Shown: positions 10,001 through 18,622 of the stretch, piece by piece
Layout of the letters: every line of letters begins with the position of its first letter
Numbering within the stretch: the stretch's first letter is position 1
Assembly: GCF_001425005.1 (NCBI RefSeq)
Contig: NZ_LMDB01000035.1
Location: forward strand, 137,005 to 201,004
DNA: 64,000 bases
Direction: 5' to 3'
Origin: Duganella sp. Root336D2
Lineage (GTDB): Bacteria; Pseudomonadota; Gammaproteobacteria; Burkholderiales; Burkholderiaceae_D
Made by a program: the position numbers and the translations under genes
Notes under the pieces: model-generated
Database searches by the model: none
Told to the model about the DNA's origin: nothing
The model's input: only the letters and a program-made list of their open reading frames with translations

Positions 10001-11113
10001 TTATACCATGTCGGCGAAACCGAGGCGGTCGGTGGTGGCGTGGCGGGCGTCTTCGATGCTGACCTTCTTCTCGGCCAGCAGCTTGCGCAGGCATTCGTTC
10101 ATCGTGTAGCAGCCTGGGGCGGTCTTGTGCTCCATGACGTTGCGCAGTTCGGCTACGCTGCCATTTTCGATCACAGCGGCCACTTCCGGATTGACGGTCA
10201 GGCTTTCCGTGGCCAGGAAGTAGCGGTCGCCATCCATGGCAGGCATCAGCGCCTGGCACAGCACGCCGCGCAGCGCATGGGCCAGGGCCTGGCGCTGCGG
10301 TTCGGTGTTGCCCAGCAGGCGGATCATCTTTTGCAGGCCCAGCTCGGTCGAGCGTGCGTGCAGCGAAGCCAGCACCAGGGGGCCGGATTCGGCCAGCGCC
10401 AGCGCTTCGTGCGCGGTTTCGGCGTCGCGGATCTCGCCGATCACGATCACGTCCGGGCGTTCGCGCAGAGCGTCCTTGGCGCCCAGGTCGAAGGTTTCCA
10501 CGTCGCCGTCGAAGCCCACTTCGCGCTGCGTGATCACGCATTTGCGCTGCGGGATCAAGGTCTCGACCGGATCTTCAATGGTAATGATGTGGCCCGAACG
10601 GTTCTTGTTGATATCGTCCAGCATCGAGGCGATGGTGGTCGACTTGCCCTGGCAGGTGTCGCCAATGATCAGCACCAGGCCGCTCGAAAGCTGGGCGAAC
10701 TTCTCTTCCGTCGGGCGCAGGCCCAGGCCGGACAGCAGCAACGGCTCTTTCGGGAAACGGCGAATCACGCAGCCGAGGCGCTTCTTGCCCTGGAAGCTGA
10801 AGCAGTTGGCGCGGATGCGCGCGGTATGCAGGTCTATTGCGCGGTCGAAAGCGCGATCCTGGATGCGTTCGCGCCAGTTTGGTTCCACCACTTCAAAGAA
10901 TTCTTCCAGCTCTTCGCGCGTGATCGGGGAATCGGTCACGGCCACCAGGCCCTTTGGCTGGCGCAGCAGCAAGGGGCTGTTCTGGTGGATCAGGATGTCG
11001 GAGAAGACCAGCTTGGAATTCAACAGGTGCAGGATTTGCTCGACCAGAGTGCCAAAGACCGGGTGGTCTTCGTTCTCGATATACGTGAGGGTGCGAATTT
11101 GCGAGTATTCCAT
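10001..11113 (-). CDS. PilT/PilU-like ATPase (twitching motility, retraction type)
   Basis: The ATG at 11113 follows a TTGGAGAGC ribosome site; an upstream in-frame TTG lies inside that site and was rejected. The 370-residue protein has the PilT N-terminal domain and a RecA-like ATPase core with Walker A GDTCQGKST, the Asp box HIITIEDPVE, Walker B VIVIGEIRD and the His box LASLHARS. Such hexameric ATPases power retraction of type IV pili at the inner membrane. The P-loop departs from the usual G-x-TGSGKS/T pattern of PilT/PilU. No other pil gene is in the window, so this is an orphan locus; a PilU-like accessory role fits best. Confidence 0.85.
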   Translation of the reverse strand: MEYSQIRTLTYIENEDHPVFGTLVEQILHLLNSKLVFSDILIHQNSPLLLRQPKGLVAVTDSPITREELEEFFEVVEPNWRERIQDRAFDRAIDLHTARIRANCFSFQGKKRLGCVIRRFPKEPLLLSGLGLRPTEEKFAQLSSGLVLIIGDTCQGKSTTIASMLDDINKNRSGHIITIEDPVETLIPQRKCVITQREVGFDGDVETFDLGAKDALRERPDVIVIGEIRDAETAHEALALAESGPLVLASLHARSTELGLQKMIRLLGNTEPQRQALAHALRGVLCQALMPAMDGDRYFLATESLTVNPEVAAVIENGSVAELRNVMEHKTAPGCYTMNECLRKLLAEKKVSIEDARHATTDRLGFADMV

Positions 11114-11191
11114 AGTGCCTGTGCTCTCCAATTGGTTCGCATGATTTTATTGCATTTGCTCTAGGAAATGTAAGTGGTTGGTGAACAACAT

Positions 11192-11827
11192 TTATTTCGG
11201 ATATTCAAATCCAGTGCGGATATCGCAAGGAAATCTGCGACCGCGCTCGCTTACCGTCAGGCGTTGCGGCGGCTCCTCGCCTGCCAGCGCACGCGACTTG
11301 ACGTGCAAGCCCTCGCCTTCCCGGATCAGTTTGTCTGCGCGCTCGTAAACATTTTGACAACCCGTTTCCGCGATCAGGGCCTGCACAATGCCGATTTTCC
11401 ACGCCTCCACAGCGGCTGACTGGAACTGGCACACCAGGTAGCCATCCTTGCCGCCATAACTATGCACCAGCAGGCCGGACAGCCCGTCTTCATCGCCAAG
11501 CACGATCGGCACCAGTTCATCGGGACGGGCCGATTGCAGCGCATGGCTACGGCGCGCAATGGCGGCGCGCACGCGCCGCTTCACCATGGCGTGATCGATT
11601 GGCTCGTCTTCGCGCAGGGTCCAGACGCGGGCGGCGATCTGTGATTTGGCGTTATAGGCGGCGCGCGCCAGGAATTTGCGGGAGGAAGACAGTACCGTGG
11701 CAGTCGCGCCGGGCTTGTTTTTCTCAGCGGGACGCCCGTCGACGCGCTCGATGGCGGACAGGTAGATGTAGGGGTCGCCGGCAAGGATGGAATTCTCCTT
11801 GCCCTGTTTGATGATGATTGTAAGCAT
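11192..11827 (-). pseudogene. Truncated class I rRNA methyltransferase (RlmI-like N-terminal half)
   Basis: The 211-residue product matches the first half of the RlmI family of 23S rRNA cytosine-C5 methyltransferases. It has a PUA domain (NSILAGDPYIYLSAIERVDG, ARAAYNAKSQIAARVWT) and then the linking domain (DEDGLSGLLVHSYGG, CQNVYERADKLIREGEGL). It stops after DIRTGFEYPK, just where the family continues into YYLDQR and the Rossmann methyltransferase domain. Full-length members are about 400 residues. No remnant of the catalytic half is seen in any frame before the next gene, so this is either a decaying pseudogene or a domesticated RNA-binding module. I chose the ATG at 11827 because the upstream residues do not resemble the family. 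Confidence 0.72.
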
Positions 11828-11974
11828 GGACGAAATGATACAGGAGCCGCGCCCTGTCCCCGGCATTTGCATTCTGTCCCTGCGAGGCGGCGCCCTGTCG
11901 CACCAGGCGCGCACCATGGCGCCGGCTTCGATACGATGTGACCATCGAATAATGATTCACAGAGGAGAAACAAG

Positions 11975-12745
11975 ATGAAGATGTCCGCCGCAATGCGCAA
12001 CGCCCTGGTCGCCGCTTCCGTTTTTGCTGTTGCCGCACCGGTCGCCGTCGTGTCGGCCGCTCCACTGGGCTGGTTTGCCGGCGAACGGGTGCAGGGCAAC
12101 GGCAAAATTTCCAGGCAGGCACGCGAAGCGGTCAACTTTACCGGCCTCGGCCTGGGCCTGCCGGGCAATGTGGAAGTCCGTATCGGCACCACCGACAGCG
12201 TGAGTATCGAGTCGGATGACAACATCTTGCCGCTGATTGAAACCGTGGTCGAGGACGGCACCCTGCATATCCGTCCCATCCGCCCCAACCTGCAATTCGA
12301 TACGCGCACCCTGAAAGTCGTGATCACCGCCAGGAAACTGGAGCGCATTTCGGTGGGCGGCTCCGGTTCGGTCGATGCGGAAGGCCTGCGCGGCGGCAAG
12401 CTGTCCTTCAATGTGGGCGGTTCGGGCTCCATGAACCTGCGCAATATCGAAGGCGAGTCGATCACCGTCTCGCTGGGCGGCAGCGGCAACCTGAAGGCAA
12501 GCGGTTCGGCCGACAAATTGAAGGTGTCGATCGGCGGCTCGGGCAAAGTCAGCACCGGGCAGCTGGCGACGCGTGAAGCTGCAGTCAGCATCGGTGGTTC
12601 GGGCCAGGCGGTAGTGTGGGCCAAGCAAGCGCTGTCCGTCAGCGTGGCCGGCTCTGGCGACGTCAGCTATTACGGCGAACCGCAGCTCACCAAGAGCGTC
12701 ATGGGCTCCGGCAGCGTGAAGCGCCTGGCCGGCGGCCCGAACTAA
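11975..12745 (+). CDS. Secreted head-GIN domain protein (DUF2807)
   Basis: This 256-residue protein has a signal peptide (ALVAASVFAVAAPVAVVSA) and one head-GIN domain. The domain is a parallel beta-helix of short repeats centred on GGSGS or GGSGN (residues about 125-245, with at least seven copies). The family is often called putative auto-transporter adhesin, but no transporter domain is present, so the protein is expected in the periplasm or outside the cell. A GAGGAGAAACAAG ribosome site supports the start. It stands alone, convergent with the TonB receptor gene across a strong hairpin. Function unknown. Confidence 0.82.
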   Translation: MKMSAAMRNALVAASVFAVAAPVAVVSAAPLGWFAGERVQGNGKISRQAREAVNFTGLGLGLPGNVEVRIGTTDSVSIESDDNILPLIETVVEDGTLHIRPIRPNLQFDTRTLKVVITARKLERISVGGSGSVDAEGLRGGKLSFNVGGSGSMNLRNIEGESITVSLGGSGNLKASGSADKLKVSIGGSGKVSTGQLATREAAVSIGGSGQAVVWAKQALSVSVAGSGDVSYYGEPQLTKSVMGSGSVKRLAGGPN

Positions 12746-12787
12746 CTAGGGCTTCATTCCGGAAAATCTGGCAGCGCAGGGCTTCGG

Positions 12788-12827
12788 CCCGGCGCCACGC
12801 CCCGGCTAAGCGGGGCGTGGCGCCGGG
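12788..12827. terminator. 16-bp perfect stem-loop between convergent genes
   Basis: Positions 12788-12803 (CCCGGCGCCACGCCCC) pair perfectly with 12812-12827 around an eight-base loop. It separates the head-GIN gene from the convergent TonB receptor gene. No T-tract follows, so it may block read-through or protect 3' ends rather than act as a classic terminator. Confidence 0.6.
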
Positions 12828-12832
12828 TAGCG

Positions 12833-15067
12833 TCAGAGGTCGAACTTGAGTTCGGCGCTCAGGGTGCGCTGGGCATATGGGTGGAAGGCCCAGTATTTCT
12901 CGCCATTCAGGTTGTCGACACCGACCCACGCGCTCCACTGCCGGTTGATCCGGTAGCGCACGCGCACATCGGCAACCAGGTAATCCGACACGCCCATATA
13001 CGTTGAGCCATTCGGATCGCTGTTATCAAGCGTGCCGAACTGCCTTCCGCTGTAGCGCACGCCGACGGTGCCGGTCCAATGCTGGCCTACATGATATGAA
13101 GCCAGAAAATTCGCGCGCCATTTCGGCACCCGCGGCTGGCGCTTGCCGACACTGGAAGGCATGGCATCGTTCGAGGCGATCGCCGAATCCGCGTAGGTAA
13201 GGCTGCTTTGCAGCGTCAGCCCATGCAGCAGGACATCTTCCGCCTGCTGCGACAGTTCCACCCCGCGGGTGCGGATCTTGCCGACGTTCTGCACCGTGTT
13301 GACGGTAGCAGTCAGCGGCTGCGAATACAGCGCATCGCGTGTGACTTCGCCGAACAGCGTGGCGCGCGCACTTCCCTTTGCTGTCATATGCTCCGCCGTC
13401 AGCTCGCTGGTCCAGGATTTCTCCGCGCGCAGGTTCGGGTCGGTGTTGACGATCTTCTCGTCCACAATCGAGCCCCGGAACAACTCCGCTGCCGTCGGAT
13501 TGCGCACTGCGCGCCCCGCAGAGGCCTTCAGCGTCCAGGCCTCCCCCGCACGCCATGCCAGCGCAGCCTTCGGCGACCAGGCTGCTTCGCGGCGGTCGGT
13601 GAAAGGCAGCAGCTTTCCTGCCGCACCCGAGATCTCGCCGCCATACGCGCGCCAGGTTTCATGCCGCAGGCCCAGGGTCGCCTTCCACTGCGGCGACAAG
13701 CGCCAGGTATCCTGGCCGTACACGCTCTCGAGGCGCGTATTGCCATTGAAGGTCGACACATGCTTGCCGCCTTCGCCCGCAATCCAATCCGCCACGCTGG
13801 TCACATGCGTGCGCAGCTTGGCGCTCTCACGCTGCGCACCAAACTCCACCTGGTGCGCAGCATCGGCGCGCCAGTTGCCGCGCAGCGCCAGCGTATTCCA
13901 GCCGCTGCCGCCCATATCAGTCAGGTTGCCCCGCCCGGCTCCCGTCGGCACGCGTGCCAGGTCGCGTGAATAGTCGTAGGCGCTGCCGGCGATCTCCCAA
14001 TTGAAAGCGCCGCGTCCATGCGTCTTCAACGACAGGCCGTGCACGACATGCTCCAAGTCCGCGCGCGCCCCGGCAAAATCCGAAGGCAGCAGCGTAAAGC
14101 GCTTGCCGCCCATATTGATCGTGCCGCTGGTTACCGCATTGCCGGCGCCGTCACGCAAATACGATTCGACGCTGCGCACCACGTCGTTCTGCCACCAGCC
14201 CAGCGTGTAGCTGGCACGCAGCGTCGGCGAGAAATCGTAGGCCAGCTTCACCTTGGCGTGGTCCTGCACCGTGTTCACCTGGCCCGTGCTGCCGAGAATG
14301 TACCAGTCCTTGCCTGACGGGTTGCGGTCGGCGATGGCGCCTGTCACCGGTATGCCAGCCGGCTCGCCCGGTTTCGGCGCAACGCCGGCCGACTGCAGCT
14401 TGTTGGCGAAGGCGATCGGCTGGCCGTCGCTATCGAGCCGGGACAGGTTCACCCACCAGGAAAGCGCGCCGGAGCGGTCGCCCAGCGAAGCGCTGTACTG
14501 GCGCCCCGTATGGCGCGAATCCGTCGCATACTGCTCGAAATCCTGGCCCACCCATGACAGCTTGGCATGCGCCTCGAGCTTACCCGGCATGCGCGTCTGG
14601 AAATCCACCACGGCACCCGCCGAGTTGCCGGCGTACGCTGCCGAGAACGGGCCATACAGCACATCGACGCGCTCGATCTCCTCCGGCGTCACCAGTCCCC
14701 AGCGCGGCGTATAAGTCGCGCCATTGCCCAGCAAGTTGGACAGCAGGATGCCATCGGCGTACACCAGCGAACGAGCGCTGTTGCCGGTACCTGAAGCGCG
14801 GCTGGCCAGCACCGCATGGTCATAATCGCCGATAAAGCGCTTGCGCACGTTCAGGCTTGGAAGATACTTCAGGGCGTCTTCGCTGTCGAAAGCGTTGATG
14901 CGGTCTTCAACCTGCGCGCCGGTAATGCCTTCGATCGTGGTCGGGATCTGCGTCGGTAATGAAGTCGGCCGTCCGCCATTGATCGTCACCACGTGGTCCG
15001 CTTGCGCCGGGCAAGCGAAGCCCAGCGCCGCCAGCATTGCTGCCAGCGGTTTGTATTCGAATTTCAT
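12833..15067 (-). CDS. TonB-dependent outer-membrane receptor, probably for copper
   Basis: A signal peptide ending in CPAQA leads into a plug domain (TTIEGITGAQVEDRINAFDSED, LVYADGILLSNLL, ERVDVLYGPFSAAYAGNSAGAV) and a 22-strand-type beta-barrel, 744 residues in all. The C-terminus ends AELKFDL. TonB receptors import scarce ligands across the outer membrane using proton-motive energy. The substrate is inferred from context. It is the last gene of a tight operon with a YcnI-type copper-binding protein (9-base gap) and a PCuAC copper chaperone, which points to copper or a copper chelate. It could also be an OprC-like receptor. Confidence 0.85.
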   Translation of the reverse strand: MKFEYKPLAAMLAALGFACPAQADHVVTINGGRPTSLPTQIPTTIEGITGAQVEDRINAFDSEDALKYLPSLNVRKRFIGDYDHAVLASRASGTGNSARSLVYADGILLSNLLGNGATYTPRWGLVTPEEIERVDVLYGPFSAAYAGNSAGAVVDFQTRMPGKLEAHAKLSWVGQDFEQYATDSRHTGRQYSASLGDRSGALSWWVNLSRLDSDGQPIAFANKLQSAGVAPKPGEPAGIPVTGAIADRNPSGKDWYILGSTGQVNTVQDHAKVKLAYDFSPTLRASYTLGWWQNDVVRSVESYLRDGAGNAVTSGTINMGGKRFTLLPSDFAGARADLEHVVHGLSLKTHGRGAFNWEIAGSAYDYSRDLARVPTGAGRGNLTDMGGSGWNTLALRGNWRADAAHQVEFGAQRESAKLRTHVTSVADWIAGEGGKHVSTFNGNTRLESVYGQDTWRLSPQWKATLGLRHETWRAYGGEISGAAGKLLPFTDRREAAWSPKAALAWRAGEAWTLKASAGRAVRNPTAAELFRGSIVDEKIVNTDPNLRAEKSWTSELTAEHMTAKGSARATLFGEVTRDALYSQPLTATVNTVQNVGKIRTRGVELSQQAEDVLLHGLTLQSSLTYADSAIASNDAMPSSVGKRQPRVPKWRANFLASYHVGQHWTGTVGVRYSGRQFGTLDNSDPNGSTYMGVSDYLVADVRVRYRINRQWSAWVGVDNLNGEKYWAFHPYAQRTLSAELKFDL

Positions 15068-15076
15068 GATCAGCCC

Positions 15077-15463
15077 TTAGCGCGTTTCGACAGTGGCGTC
15101 CCAGTTCGCAGTGCCGAACTGGCAGGACTGAACGATTTTCACGGTATGGCTCCCTGCCGCCGGCAGCTTGCCGAAGATAATAAATTCGTCGTAGAACTCG
15201 TCCGGCAGCGGGCCGCCGCGCCAGGTCACACTCTCTGGTGTGCGCTCGATGCTCCAGCCATTCTTCAACATCGGCCGCATCGGCGCAAACCCTTCCGGCA
15301 GGCGGATGCTGACCGCAGTCGTTGGACTGCCGTTGCAGCCATGGCCGACACGGAACACCAGTTTCTGGTAGCTGCCCGCAGCGAACTCGCGCTGTTCCAG
15401 CGAGATATGGGCGTGCGCAGACGTTGCCGCCAGCAATGCTGCGGCGATCAGGAATTTTTTCAT
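15077..15463 (-). CDS. YcnI-family copper-binding protein (DUF1775)
   Basis: The 128-residue precursor has a signal peptide that should be cleaved after SAHA, leaving His as the first residue of the mature protein (HISLEQREF). In characterised YcnI proteins the N-terminal His binds Cu(II) together with a nearby acidic residue and a Trp; NGWSIERT supplies a candidate Trp. The protein is shorter than many relatives and has no C-terminal membrane helix, so it should be free in the periplasm. It lies between the PCuAC and TonB receptor genes with gaps of about ten bases. Confidence 0.85.
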   Translation of the reverse strand: MKKFLIAAALLAATSAHAHISLEQREFAAGSYQKLVFRVGHGCNGSPTTAVSIRLPEGFAPMRPMLKNGWSIERTPESVTWRGGPLPDEFYDEFIIFGKLPAAGSHTVKIVQSCQFGTANWDATVETR

Positions 15464-15473
15464 GGCCGGTTCC

Positions 15474-15920
15474 TTAGTGCTTGGGAGCGGTGTACGACAG
15501 GGGCTTGACCGGAACTTGCACTTCCACGGTCTGCGGCTTCTTGCCCTTGCCCTGGATTACCAGCGTCATGGAGACGGTTTCACCCGCCTTCATCTGGCGC
15601 TTCAGGTCCATCATCATGATGTGATAGCCGCCGGACGCCAGCGCCACGGTTTTACCGGCCGGCAGGTCGATGCCCTCGACCGCAGACATCATCATGCGGT
15701 CGCCCTGCATGGCCATCTGGTGGATTTCAATAATGCCGGCGGCTGGCGAGCGCACTTCAACCAGTCGCGCATCCTGTTTGGAAACCAGCTCCATGAAGGC
15801 GCCGGTCGCCTGCGCGGCCGGCACGGTAGCGCGAATCCATGGCTCGCGCACGGTAACTTGGGCCGCGGCGGAGGCGGCGAAGGCGATCGACATGGCGAAC
15901 GCGAAGAACTGCTTTTTCAT
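15474..15920 (-). CDS. Periplasmic copper chaperone PCuAC
   Basis: A signal peptide (FAFAMSIAFAASAAA) precedes a compact domain of about 128 residues. The PCuAC metal site is visible as EIHQMAM, a downstream Met, and GGYHIMMM, matching the H(M)-x10-M-x21-H-x-M signature. PCuAC proteins hold Cu(I) in the periplasm and load it into the Cu-A or Cu-B centres of haem-copper oxidases. Neighbours are a DUF2946 protein upstream and YcnI and the TonB receptor downstream, making a coherent copper uptake and delivery operon. Confidence 0.92.
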   Translation of the reverse strand: MKKQFFAFAMSIAFAASAAAQVTVREPWIRATVPAAQATGAFMELVSKQDARLVEVRSPAAGIIEIHQMAMQGDRMMMSAVEGIDLPAGKTVALASGGYHIMMMDLKRQMKAGETVSMTLVIQGKGKKPQTVEVQVPVKPLSYTAPKH

Positions 15921-15955
15921 TTTTCACTCCTTGATTCGTTAAATGGGGGACGAAA

Positions 15956-16375
15956 TCAGGCGTGTGCAGGCGGTCCTCGCGGATGGGACGCCGACCACAG
16001 CGGCAGCGGTTGTGGCGACTGGTAGAACAGGGTCGGGCGCAAGGCGGCGCCATCGAGCGGTAAAGGCAGGACAAGCCTGGACGGCGGCAGGCCAAACCAG
16101 CCCGCATGCGGCAGGCAGTAGGAACAGTCTTCCATGCCCATCTGTGCCATCGGCTGCGCCGGCGATTGCGCTTTGCTGCGGTCGGTCAAGGCGACGAAGG
16201 TGGCGTAATCAAGCTCGCCCACGCCGTTTACCCGGGTGCCGTCGTTCAGGCAAATCTCCCAGCTGCGCGGCTTGCCGTTTACCGCATGCGAAATCGCCGG
16301 AGCAAGCGCGTTCAGCAGGATGGCGAAACACGCGATCCAGATCCAGCGCAAGCGGGTTGACGATTTCATATGCAT
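15956..16375 (-). CDS. DUF2946-like protein at head of copper operon
   Basis: This small protein has an N-terminal hydrophobic segment (WIWIACFAILLNALAPAIS), then a periplasmic portion with a Met-rich stretch (AQPMAQMGMEDCSYCLPHAG) including a C-x2-C-x2-H group that could bind copper. It ends in a Pro-rich tail. DUF2946 proteins are commonly linked to copper genes. Three ATGs compete (16384, 16375, 16369). A TATAAT overlaps the first, so 16375 is the earliest start compatible with that promoter, and translation would then be leaderless. Confidence 0.72.
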   Translation of the reverse strand: MHMKSSTRLRWIWIACFAILLNALAPAISHAVNGKPRSWEICLNDGTRVNGVGELDYATFVALTDRSKAQSPAQPMAQMGMEDCSYCLPHAGWFGLPPSRLVLPLPLDGAALRPTLFYQSPQPLPLWSASHPRGPPAHA

Positions 16376-16383
16376 GGCGGGCA

Positions 16384-16389
16384 TTATAG
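16384..16389 (-). promoter_or_regulatory. -10 hexamer of the copper operon, leaderless arrangement
   Basis: A perfect TATAAT lies seven bases before the ATG at 16375, with no Shine-Dalgarno sequence between. Transcription would start at or next to the A of the start codon. The -35 region is weak. Read-through from the M48 peptidase gene, whose stop is immediately upstream, is an alternative. Confidence 0.45.
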
Positions 16390-16390
16390 C

Positions 16391-17110
16391 CTAGCGAGAC
16401 GCTTCCATTTGCGCAGCCAGGTCGCGCGCGGCATGCCAGCGGCTGGCCGGCGAAGGATGGTCGAAGCGTTCGAAGTTGGGGGAATGGCTGTGCCTTGCCA
16501 GCTTGCGGAAATAGGCCGCCAGCGCCAGCGGCGGCCAACCGGCACGCGCCGCAAACAGCAGGCCTTCGCGGTCGGCTTCCAATTCCTGCTGCTGGTTGAA
16601 GCTTGCCAGCTTGCGCATCAGCGCGCCGTCGTTGTCGATATCGTCTTCGAACTGGGCGAAGGACTGCATCGCGCGCCCGGGCTCAAGGCGCAGCGCTTCT
16701 TCGAATTCCTTCAGGTTGTGGCGCAATACCGTGTGCATGATTTCATGCGCCAGCAGCATGGCCAGCTCCGCATCGGTCAACGACAATTCGGCGACGTAGG
16801 CGCGGCTGACCAGCATTTTGCCGCCAGCCATGGCGAAGGCATTGGCATCGCCATCGGTGGTGGTGTGCAGCTCCCAGTCCCAGGCGGCCGATTCCGGATA
16901 CTCGCGCTTCGCTTGCTCGATCAATGGGCGCGCCAGCGCTGCCACCCGCGCACCGAAACGCTGGTCGTCGTCAAGGCGGTAGCCCCTGCGCAACTCGTCG
17001 ATCTGCGCGCGATACAGTTTCGCCGAACCGGCCATGACTTCGGCCAGCGTCACTGCCTGGGCCGCGGCCCCCTGGGCGATGAATAAAAAGGCAATAAGGT
17101 AGCGCAGCAT
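16391..17110 (-). CDS. Periplasmic M48-family metallopeptidase
   Basis: The 239-residue protein has a signal peptide (LIAFLFIAQGAAAQA). Its zinc-binding motif LLAHEIMHTVLRH (HExxH, near residue 145) is followed by the third ligand region (QQELEADREG). It matches the soluble M48 peptidases related to BepA/LoiP, which work in outer-membrane protein quality control. There is no TPR domain, so it is the minimal type. It ends 15 bases before the copper operon start on the same strand. Confidence 0.85.
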   Translation of the reverse strand: MLRYLIAFLFIAQGAAAQAVTLAEVMAGSAKLYRAQIDELRRGYRLDDDQRFGARVAALARPLIEQAKREYPESAAWDWELHTTTDGDANAFAMAGGKMLVSRAYVAELSLTDAELAMLLAHEIMHTVLRHNLKEFEEALRLEPGRAMQSFAQFEDDIDNDGALMRKLASFNQQQELEADREGLLFAARAGWPPLALAAYFRKLARHSHSPNFERFDHPSPASRWHAARDLAAQMEASR

Positions 17111-17141
17111 GATGAACCCATTCTGCCACCGATTTGCCGGA

Positions 17142-17678
17142 TTATGCCTTCCAGACTTCGCGCAGGATTTCCACGGTCGTGCTGCCGTCGGTCAGCCAGA
17201 TCTGGCCGTCCTGGATCGTGCACTGCAGCTGCATCGAGCGCTGCGCCATTTTTTCCAGCGCAGCGCTGGCGTCGGCGTCGATGTTCACCACTCTGACGTT
17301 CTTGGCGCGGTCGATCTTGCTGGCGATCTGCTTCCACCACACGTGCGAGGCGGAGCTGTAGGAATACACCATCACCTTATCCGAGCGGCCGGCGGCCTTC
17401 AGGATGCGGCGCTCGTCCGGCTGGCCGACTTCGATCCACAGCTGGATCGCGCCGGTCAGGTCCATCTGCCACAGGTCCGGTTCTTCGGTGTCGGAAATGC
17501 CTTTCGCATTCACCAGCGCTTCGTCGGCGTGGATCGCGAAAGCGACGATGCGCACCATCAGGCGTTCATCCGTTTCGGACGGATGGCGCGCCAGGGTCAG
17601 CAGATGGGTTGCGTAGTAATTGCGGTCCATGTCCGCAATGGACAATTCCGCCTTATAAATCGTAGATTTCAGTGCCAT
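17142..17678 (-). CDS. yaeQ: YaeQ-family protein
   Basis: The 178-residue protein matches YaeQ end to end: KSTIYKAELSIADMDRNYY at the N-terminus, HPSETDERLMVRIVAFA, and a central DLWQMDLTGAIQLWIEVGQP. YaeQ proteins have a compact nuclease-like fold related to PD-(D/E)xK enzymes. E. coli YaeQ was first noted as a suppressor of haemolysin defects in rfaH mutants, and its biochemical role is unclear. The gene starts ten bases after the purU stop with no clear ribosome site. Confidence 0.92.
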   Translation of the reverse strand: MALKSTIYKAELSIADMDRNYYATHLLTLARHPSETDERLMVRIVAFAIHADEALVNAKGISDTEEPDLWQMDLTGAIQLWIEVGQPDERRILKAAGRSDKVMVYSYSSASHVWWKQIASKIDRAKNVRVVNIDADASAALEKMAQRSMQLQCTIQDGQIWLTDGSTTVEILREVWKA

Positions 17679-17688
17679 TACTTATTGA

Positions 17689-18558
17689 TTATTTGAAGAT
17701 TACAGTGCGATCGCCGTTCAGCAGGATGCGGTGTTCGACGAACCATTTCACAGCGCGCGCCAGCACCACGCATTCAACGTCGCGGCCGATCGCGGTCAGC
17801 GCATCCGAATCCATGGCGTGGTCGACACGCTCCACGTCCTGCTCGATGATCGGGCCTTCGTCCAGGTCGCCGGTCACGAAGTGGGCGGTGGCGCCAATCA
17901 GCTTCACGCCGCGCTTGTGCGCCTGCGCATACGGTTTGGCGCCCTTGAAGCTGGGCAGGAAGGAATGGTGGATATTGATCGCCTTCCCTTTCAGGCGTTC
18001 GCACATCGACGGCGACAGGATTTGCATATAGCGCGCCAGCACCACCAGGTCCACCTGGTGGTTTTCCATCAGCTCGGCGATGCGGGCTTCCTGCGCCAGC
18101 TTGGCTTGCTCCGGCGCGCCGCTTGCCAGCGGCAGGTGGTGGAACGGGATGTTGTAGCTGGCCGCCAGCTGGTAGAAGTCCATGTGGTTCGAGACGATGG
18201 CCGGGATCTCGACCGGCAGCAGCCCGCTCTTGTAGCGGAACAGCAGGTCGTTCAGGCAGTGGCCGATCTTGGACACCATCAGCATCACGCGCGGCTTGGC
18301 GTGCGCATCGTGCAGCGCCCATTCCATGCCCATGGACTGCGCCACCCTGGCGAAATCCTCGCGCAGCAGCGCGTCGCTGAACGCCGCGTCCTCGCGCGCA
18401 AAGTGCACGCGCATGAAGAATCGTTGCGTTTCCGCGTCACCAAACTGGGCGGAATCGATGATATTGCAGCCATGTTCAGCCAGGAATCCCGATACACGAT
18501 GGACGATGCCGCGTTGGTCGTGGCAAGAGAGCGTGAGGATGTATTCTGGGTGATTCAT
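17689..18558 (-). CDS. purU: Formyltetrahydrofolate deformylase PurU
   Basis: PurU hydrolyses 10-formyl-THF to formate and THF, balancing one-carbon pools. The 289-residue protein has an N-terminal ACT domain (HDQRGIVHRVSGFLAEHGCNI) and a C-terminal formyltransferase-type domain. The catalytic Asn/His/Asp set is visible in INIHHSFLPSFKGAKPY, GATAHFV and DLDEGPIIEQD. Length and motifs are standard. It heads a short operon with yaeQ and is divergent from an oxidoreductase gene. Confidence 0.96.
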   Translation of the reverse strand: MNHPEYILTLSCHDQRGIVHRVSGFLAEHGCNIIDSAQFGDAETQRFFMRVHFAREDAAFSDALLREDFARVAQSMGMEWALHDAHAKPRVMLMVSKIGHCLNDLLFRYKSGLLPVEIPAIVSNHMDFYQLAASYNIPFHHLPLASGAPEQAKLAQEARIAELMENHQVDLVVLARYMQILSPSMCERLKGKAINIHHSFLPSFKGAKPYAQAHKRGVKLIGATAHFVTGDLDEGPIIEQDVERVDHAMDSDALTAIGRDVECVVLARAVKWFVEHRILLNGDRTVIFK

Positions 18559-18622
18559 GGCACGTTCAGGTCATGGGCGGGACGGTATTGTCGCATGAAC
18601 ATTGCCACGGCTGCCAAATTCC

